Positions 58,816-64,000 of a stretch of DNA of 64,000 nucleotides are shown one piece after another (the first letter of the stretch is position 1; the number at the start of each line of letters is the position of its first letter). The position numbers and the translations under genes are program-made. The notes beneath the pieces are model-generated. The model searched no databases and had not been told where the DNA came from. It saw only the letters and a list, made by a program, of their open reading frames with translations. This stretch comes from Bradysia coprophila. Taxonomy: Eukaryota; Arthropoda; Insecta; Diptera; Sciaridae. The stretch is from the NCBI RefSeq assembly GCF_014529535.1, contig NW_023503496.1, positions 1,426,001 to 1,490,000 on the forward strand, given 5' to 3'.

Positions 58816-60659
58816 ATGTTGGTATTGCGTTACAGACGTTCCAATGGAACATAGTTCCCTAAAAAATAAGAGGCCAAATGACAAATAAAAACATCTGTTC
58901 TGGGTATTGGTTCTTGTCAATGAAAGTATAAACCAGATATGGTCTGTTCATACAAACCGGAGTTCATGAGAGGTTTGTTTTGTTTACATGAAATCGCCAT
59001 GTCCTCCGCTCCATACAAAGTTTGACATTCGACCATACCTTGTGTTGACGTTCATTGGTTCTTGTGCCTATTATTGGAGTGCGTTGACTGAAGATTAATG
59101 TAAAGACGAGTACCAATCTATATTTTAACAAGAATTGAGCCAGCGCACAGACAAAATAACTCCACACATTTTTCAGCCAGTATGCTCTTTTCCAGTCACT
59201 TTTCAACCATCATTAACGACTAATGTACGTAAGTAATTGTTCCCATATGGATCCAAGAAATTAAGTCCGTTCCCCATTGTCACCCAGAACTTCGTAAACT
59301 TCTGACAAAAACTATATTCGCCACTAAAATAAGGCGAATAATTTTCCCCTTGGCATCTAACTCGTTAATACCTCCAGAGTGATTTACAATCAAGCTAAGT
59401 ATTCCGTATTCGAGTAAAGCAATTCGTCCATTGTTTCAACGATTCCTTCAGCCACAGCTCTGCTACTAGCATTAACACTGAATTGACAAGTGTCAAATTT
59501 GGAGGCTTTAGTGATACGAGCTACCGCTTAGGATTGTTTGTATTGTATGTTTTAACTCATACAACGAGAACAAGTCATCTATCTGTATAACAGAAACACA
59601 GTGCCTACTGTGATTTCATCAGCCTCCGAATATTTGCTATGTTCGTGCCAGTAGCACTGCTGTGCTTCTGCTAACTAATACAGTCGGCAAAAACAAAACA
59701 TTCTAATCAATGGGCTCTCAATAAATCAGTCGAATATTGTCGCACTCTCCGGGAAGATAGGCAAAAAATTTCAGTCTTACCAGATGTAAAAATGATTATT
59801 TATAAATACAAAATCCTTTGGTTCAAACACTTTATTTTATTTCACACAAAATTATTACAAGTTCTTTTTATAAATATTATTTGATATCTTAGAGTCGCGG
59901 ATCCGAAGAGACAACTCTTAGATTGATGAAAACTGACTGTCCTTATTCTACGTGAATAATCCTTATTTATACATTAGGATAGATAGGGAGTCATAAAGTA
60001 TCAAAGCCATCCTTTAGGCAGGGCAGATGTTTCATTATTAGGTTTTATGGATGTAGATCATAAATTGTTTTGAGGTGTGATATTTTTGAATTCAATCCTC
60101 TACTTCATTATATACAACTATTGAATATATTATAATTTAAACACCATCTGCCGCTGTTATTGAATCATCTCACATATTTCAAAATACTTGGATATGCTTA
60201 GATAAACCTTACGAATGTATTTTATGTTGAATTCGATTATGCCTAGAAGTAGACCAAAGCACCAAGCAGGGTAATAGAAAAAAATAAAGTAGGTAATTTT
60301 GGCAGTGTTCGAAAAATAGGCACGAACGTTCTTTCAATGAAAATATGATCACTGAAATGTACATTATTTTAACAAATAATCTAACATCACGTTAGCAGTC
60401 TGCATACAAATAACTAAATTACGTAACTGAATGTAAATTCTTTAATAAAAGTTAAATGAAAACCCTTCGCAGTAACCACTTTTTCGTTTTCAAATTTGCC
60501 TCCAATCCGGCATCTCACGGCGACTCCTGTCTAATATAATGTAAATGGCAACTCGTACTAAAAACTACTCTATTTGACACCAAAAAATCTCTATTACCCT
60601 GCTAGGTGCTTTGAGTAGACTGTTTCAACGTTAGTCCAGTCATGTTAAATTAAAACCCT
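58816..60659. other. Gene-free stretch
   Basis: I see only short random frames and AT-rich sequence. No convincing repeat structure. Confidence 0.45.
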
Positions 60660-60661
60660 TA

Positions 60662-60835
60662 ATGCTGAAAACAAACGAGACATTGAAAACGTGTTTTGGT
60701 CCTAGTTTTCATTGACAAATGCAGCAATCGAAATTTTCGATAGAGAAATTTCTAATTTTATTTGACAGTTGCGACAATTTCACCATGAAAACAAGAACCA
60801 AAACATGTTTTGAATGCCTCGTTTGTTTTCAGCAT
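60662..60835. mobile_element. TA-target MITE, 174 bp
   Basis: ATGCTGAAAACAAACGAG and its mirror bound it and TA stands on both sides (60660-60661, 60836-60837). The subterminal block with TGTTTTGGT is also mirrored. Confidence 0.75.
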
Positions 60836-60841
60836 TACAGT

Positions 60842-61556
60842 TCCAATGAAAAACCATATCGATAAAAACAGTCATCCATCGATGTCGTTGATTCTGTTTT
60901 GTAAAATAGATCGTCACAGATTTATTAAAGCAAAAAAAATAAATTTTCACGTTGTAGTGTTTTGAGATAAGGTTGAATTGAGTTCACAAGCATTGAAGTA
61001 GCATACAATATTCCACTGTTCCAATGAAGAACCATATTAAAAAACAGTCATCCATCGATGTCGTTGATTCTGTTTTATTAATAAAATTGTTGTATTGCTT
61101 GGTCAGTAATTCAACATTGACAAAGTGTTGTATTGCTTTGACTTGACCAAAATTGTTGAAAAAATTTCTTTTATTCAACGAAGGGCGAACGAAACGTGTT
61201 ACCGTTTACGATTCGTGACGAAACGTTTTACCGTTTACAATCATAATGCGGACGAACAACAGGACAAAACAATGCTGATTTCGGCGTATCACGCCATCAT
61301 CAGTGCACCTATAAAAGAAATTTTTTCAACAATTTTGGTCAAGTCAAAGCAATACAACACTTTGTCAATGATTCTGTTTTGTAAAATAGATTGTCACAGA
61401 TTTATTAACGCAAAAAAAATAAATTTTCACGCTATGGTGTTTTGAGATAAGGTTGAATTGAGTTCACAAGCATTGAAGTAACATACAATATTCCACTGTT
61501 CCAATGCAGAACCATATCGAAAAACAGTCATCCATCGATGTCGTTGATTCTGTTTG
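60842..61556. repeat. Tandem repeat of about 177 bp, roughly 2.3 copies, split by a MITE
   Basis: 'aacagtcatccatcgatgtc' starts repeat cores near 60868, 61043 and 61523, and 'tttgagataaggttgaattg' recurs near 60960 and 61439. The MITE at 61115-61370 interrupts the second copy. Confidence 0.75.
61115..61370. mobile_element. 256-bp MITE with about 58-bp inverted ends
   Basis: CATTGACAAAGTGTTGTATT and its mirror AATACAACACTTTGTCAATG bound it. The arms continue through TTTGACTTGACCAAAATTGT. No duplication was settled. Confidence 0.8.
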
Positions 61557-61649
61557 AGGGATAATAAAACAGTTCACTTGGGGATCTTATCCCCGTCACC
61601 AACATTTTATATTTAAATTTTTGAGTTCAAATTTGGCGGACACTTAAAA

Positions 61650-62168
61650 TCATTTACAAGAACACTCTAAATCCACTCTAAATTGAGTTTCGTCTTCCGC
61701 CAAATGAACGATGTGCCTCATCACACGATACACGCAGTCCTCTCTCTCTGCAAGGAAACCATATTTACAAACTCTTAAAATAACGCGAGTAATGTTGGTA
61801 AAGTTACCCGATACACTTCCGTATTGAAATGTAAATGGTGTTATGCCTAAGTCGTCCAAAATAGCTGGCACTGCATGGCCGAAACATTTCGGACTCGGAT
61901 CGTAGAAGATAGCTGGTCAAAAAATCCACGTTATTGAAATGCATACCGGAAGCATCTATTTCTATCTTCCTCTTACCGCTTTTGTCATTTCCACTTAATC
62001 TGACTACCAGTGCTGCCATGTGCAATCCCAAGTTATGTTCTGTGGACGTCTCTTTGGTGCCATATTTTCTGGGGACGAAAAAAACCACAAAATGTGGGCC
62101 ATCTGCAATTTTTTTCTCCGCTTCCTTGAGCCCATCTCTTATGTATCTTATGTATGTAAAATCCTTTC
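61650..62168 (-). CDS. Unknown host gene, last two exons
   Basis: Penultimate exon 62168-61977 and last exon 61912-61650 are joined by a 64-bp GT-AG intron (GTAAGAGG...GACCAG) in phase, giving about 150 residues. Segments include FTYIRYIRDGLKEAEKKI, GPHFVVFFVPRKYGTKE, HMAALVVRLSG, IFYDPSPKCFGHAVPAI and DDLGITPFTFQYGS. The composition is that of a folded globular protein. I recognise no family, and no start codon is in this part. The exon at 62811-62951 may belong to it, but the splice phases do not fit directly, so at least one exon is missing from the model. Confidence 0.55.
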
Positions 62169-62189
62169 CTTTTTAAGAGTCGAACTGTA

Positions 62190-62260
62190 AGCGTCACCCC
62201 CAACGATGTCAGTTCTTTTATAAGTGGATAAAAAGACTTGCGTCACACTAATCTAATACG
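62190..62260. repeat. Segment shared with 46300-46365
   Basis: 'gtaagcgtcac', 'cagttcttttataagtgga' and 'acttgcgtcacac' occur here in inverse order and orientation relative to 46306-46364, so this is a dispersed repeat fragment. Confidence 0.6.
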
Positions 62261-62810
62261 ATTATGCTCGAGACACGTGAAGCACCGGAATCTTGTTTCG
62301 ATCAAAATTCTGTTCGTTATTCTTTCGTTAAGCTTTAAAGAGCAATGAAAATTTTGGTCGCAACAAACTTTCGATGTGTTTTCTCGGCGTCATATAAATT
62401 TGTAAATATATTTACCACGCCACAGTATTCCAATCATTGAACCAATGTAATGCTTGTCATGCTGTTGACCATCGGAACGAATTTATTCATTAAAAAATCG
62501 TGCTAGTAAGTCAAGGCATGTTTTGTGCTTTCGTTCCTGTAAAAAAAAAATCCATTCCGTTCGTTGATGACGGGACATTTCCACAGAGTCATTTATTAGA
62601 GTCAATGATTCATAGAATTCCATATAATTCAGATTTAGTCATGTTATGTAGGTATCGGTGAATCTGGCACCGTGTTCTAGATTACCCCCACTCTTTTATC
62701 AGGTTTAACTACTCTTGGAATGTTTCATGGGAATCCAAAAGCAGAGCTTTTCACCAGCTTTTGTTTATCTAAAAGACCTCTAGAAAAAAAATTGCAAGCG
62801 AAAAACTTAC

Positions 62811-62951
62811 GAATAGAATCCAATCCGTGGAGAATACCGCCCTGCTGCAATCTCCTTATCGAGCTCTGTCAACAGTTGGCTGCCGGCACCATTTTCTGTC
62901 GAAGGCGTAACGTCGACCACACGACCCGTATCGACCTTCGATCTCATTAAG
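62811..62951 (-). CDS. Exon-like segment, unknown protein
   Basis: It is bounded by CTTGCAG acceptor and GTAAGTTTTT donor signals. It has an ATG at 62947 followed by KVDTGRVVDVTPSTENGAGS and ELDKEIAAGRYSPRIGFY. The residue mix is protein-like. It may be an upstream exon of the gene ending at 61650, but the phases do not match directly. Confidence 0.35.
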
Positions 62952-63335
62952 CTGCAAGTCATCGATAAACTTCTCGTGTTGACATATTTTCTTGTTAAAA
63001 TTTTCTTGGTGAAAATTGATTACGTTGAGGCGCAGAAACCTTCGGAATATTGAACGGAAGAAAACCGAATCATCTGCCACTTGTGACGCAAATTTCTTTT
63101 TCCTTGCTGAGATTCATAAAACAGAGACTCGTATTTAACATGAAAAGGGTTCGTAATTGGTAGTAAATGAAGACGAGGGAAATGTTTTGCCAGAACAGAG
63201 AGTAACCCACCCTTAAATGTGAAAAGATGTTTGCGTTTGCTGGCCAATTTATTAAAACTGTAAAATATGAAAACTTTACCAATTTGTCTTGGATGCCACT
63301 TTTAACAACGATTTTCCAAGCAAGCGAATAATTTG

Positions 63336-64000
63336 TCATCGTCTCGGGTCATAACGTGAACTATGTCTGTAATTCCCATCTTCTCTGCGGTCTCTTTGCC
63401 TTGACGGTCTATGAGATGGGCTCGAACGACTGCGGCTATGTGTTTGTTGAGGCCTTGTACTTCTAAACGAATCACTTGCCCGGGCCATGCTTGAACTAGT
63501 TGCTCCGCGTAAGTCTTGCGAATAATTTGAAGCGCCTCCAGGTGAATGGTGTGTAAAACGATGTGAAGGACTAACACCAGAATAAGTTGACTGTGACGTG
63601 ACCGTACTGGTTGGTCTTTGTCGTTGCGAACTTCCGAATGTTTGCGATCCGTAAAATTGACGTGAAGGACTAACGCGTGAGTGACTCCTAAATTGGAGCG
63701 GTGGACTTTGGGATTGATTACGCGTATAGGGCGAATAACGTGAACGACCGGAACGTAAATCAACATGAGTTGTTCTTCTTGTTGAAGCGTAAGGACTTGA
63801 GGGTGCAGATCGTGCATGGGATGTGGTTTCCATATTTGAATAGTCTTCTGAATCCATTGGGCTAGACAAATCGATTGTTGGCGATAAATCGCTACGTGGC
63901 GCTACGTCCATTTCACTACTGGCCGAAGGCAGCATCGACATTAGAGGATGCCACGTCGCATTGATCAAATATGGTACGACGTACGGTGAAGGTATCATGT
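63336..64000 (-). CDS. Ser/Arg/Pro-rich disordered protein, C-terminal part (runs off the window)
   Basis: A single frame enters from the window edge and stops at 63336 (at least 220 residues). After PYVVPYLINATWHPLMSM comes an acidic patch (DLSPTIDLSSPMDSEDYS). A long Ser/Thr/Arg/Pro/Gln-rich region with SRSRSSPSHRPSRQRDRRED at the end follows. SR and SP dipeptides suggest a phosphorylated, unfolded protein such as an RNA-binding or chromatin partner. No folded domain is visible here. The overlapping frame 63302-63817 has worse composition and is not called. Confidence 0.5.
   Translation of the reverse strand, partial: MIPSPYVVPYLINATWHPLMSMLPSASSEMDVAPRSDLSPTIDLSSPMDSEDYSNMETTSHARSAPSSPYASTRRTTHVDLRSGRSRYSPYTRNQSQSPPLQFRSHSRVSPSRQFYGSQTFGSSQRQRPTSTVTSQSTYSGVSPSHRFTHHSPGGASNYSQDLRGATSSSMARASDSFRSTRPQQTHSRSRSSPSHRPSRQRDRREDGNYRHSSRYDPRR

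Noticed and set aside
61800-62100. Cysteine protease of the Ulp1/adenain type (H in HMAAL, FYDP later)
   Set aside because: The order His then Asp is suggestive, but no Gln...Cys-Gly motif follows and the spacing is not convincing.
63302-63817. Alternative protein in another frame (AEQLVQAWPGQVIRLEVQGL...)
   Set aside because: Only its last part looks protein-like. The upstream part is unlike protein, and the overlapping Ser/Arg-rich frame is longer and enters from the window edge.

Overview
The window is nuclear DNA from an insect, most likely a fly (probably a lower, nematoceran-type dipteran). This is inferred from short GT-AG introns (about 50-100 bp), a DUF1091 protein, a trehalose-transporter-like MFS gene and fly-like mtTFB2 and PRORP genes. 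It is AT-rich, gene-poor and packed with transposable elements. Eight to ten real host genes stand as islands in a sea of nested MITEs, long palindromes, LINE fragments and tandem repeats.

Layout. 1-2086: right part of a long-TIR TA-target element that has run into the 3' end of an unknown gene (2043-2624). 2978-3096: a 5S rRNA gene. 3455-5676: a fresh 5'-truncated Jockey-like LINE. 5776-6062: an RTE fragment. 7159-7940: a small secreted-protein gene. 8189-11006: a Ty1/copia LTR fossil. 11151-11549: a hAT MITE. 12440-14053: a dead hAT transposase. 14402-15208: a two-exon gene that looks like a fungal protein family. 16480-17600: a 156-bp satellite. 17794-18837: a hAT element lying against a truncated CMTR2 cap methyltransferase gene (18887-19985). 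20925-20997: tRNA-Ala(AGC). 21301-21745: two convergent 5S genes. 22437-24061: mtTFB2. 25186-26358: a long palindrome. 26777-27799: TRAX. 28203-32669: three further palindromic or satellite elements. 32966-34717: PRORP. 35466-39724: a Russian-doll nest that includes a 3.1-kb palindrome. 40257-41459: RTE LINE split by a MITE. 41957-44026: Tret1-like transporter. 47816-48402: DUF1091 protein. 48816-51208 and 53702-58815: related repeat blocks flanking an APLF-like PBZ zinc-finger gene (51799-53098). 55861-58759: a complete long-TIR element. 61650-64000: fragments of unknown genes.

Functionally the intact genes act mostly on RNA or DNA ends: mtTFB2 (mitochondrial transcription), PRORP (mitochondrial RNase P nuclease), TRAX (C3PO endonuclease), CMTR2 (mRNA cap 2'-O-methylation) and APLF-like (end-joining and poly-ADP-ribose response). 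They are separate transcription units on both strands and nothing suggests an operon-like arrangement. The most striking structures are the 3112-bp palindrome with an exact 8-bp target duplication, the long-TIR element whose arms carry a conserved open frame, a satellite motif shared between unrelated elements, the APLF-like protein with its Ku-binding-like motif at the extreme N-terminus, and the possibly fungus-derived gene.
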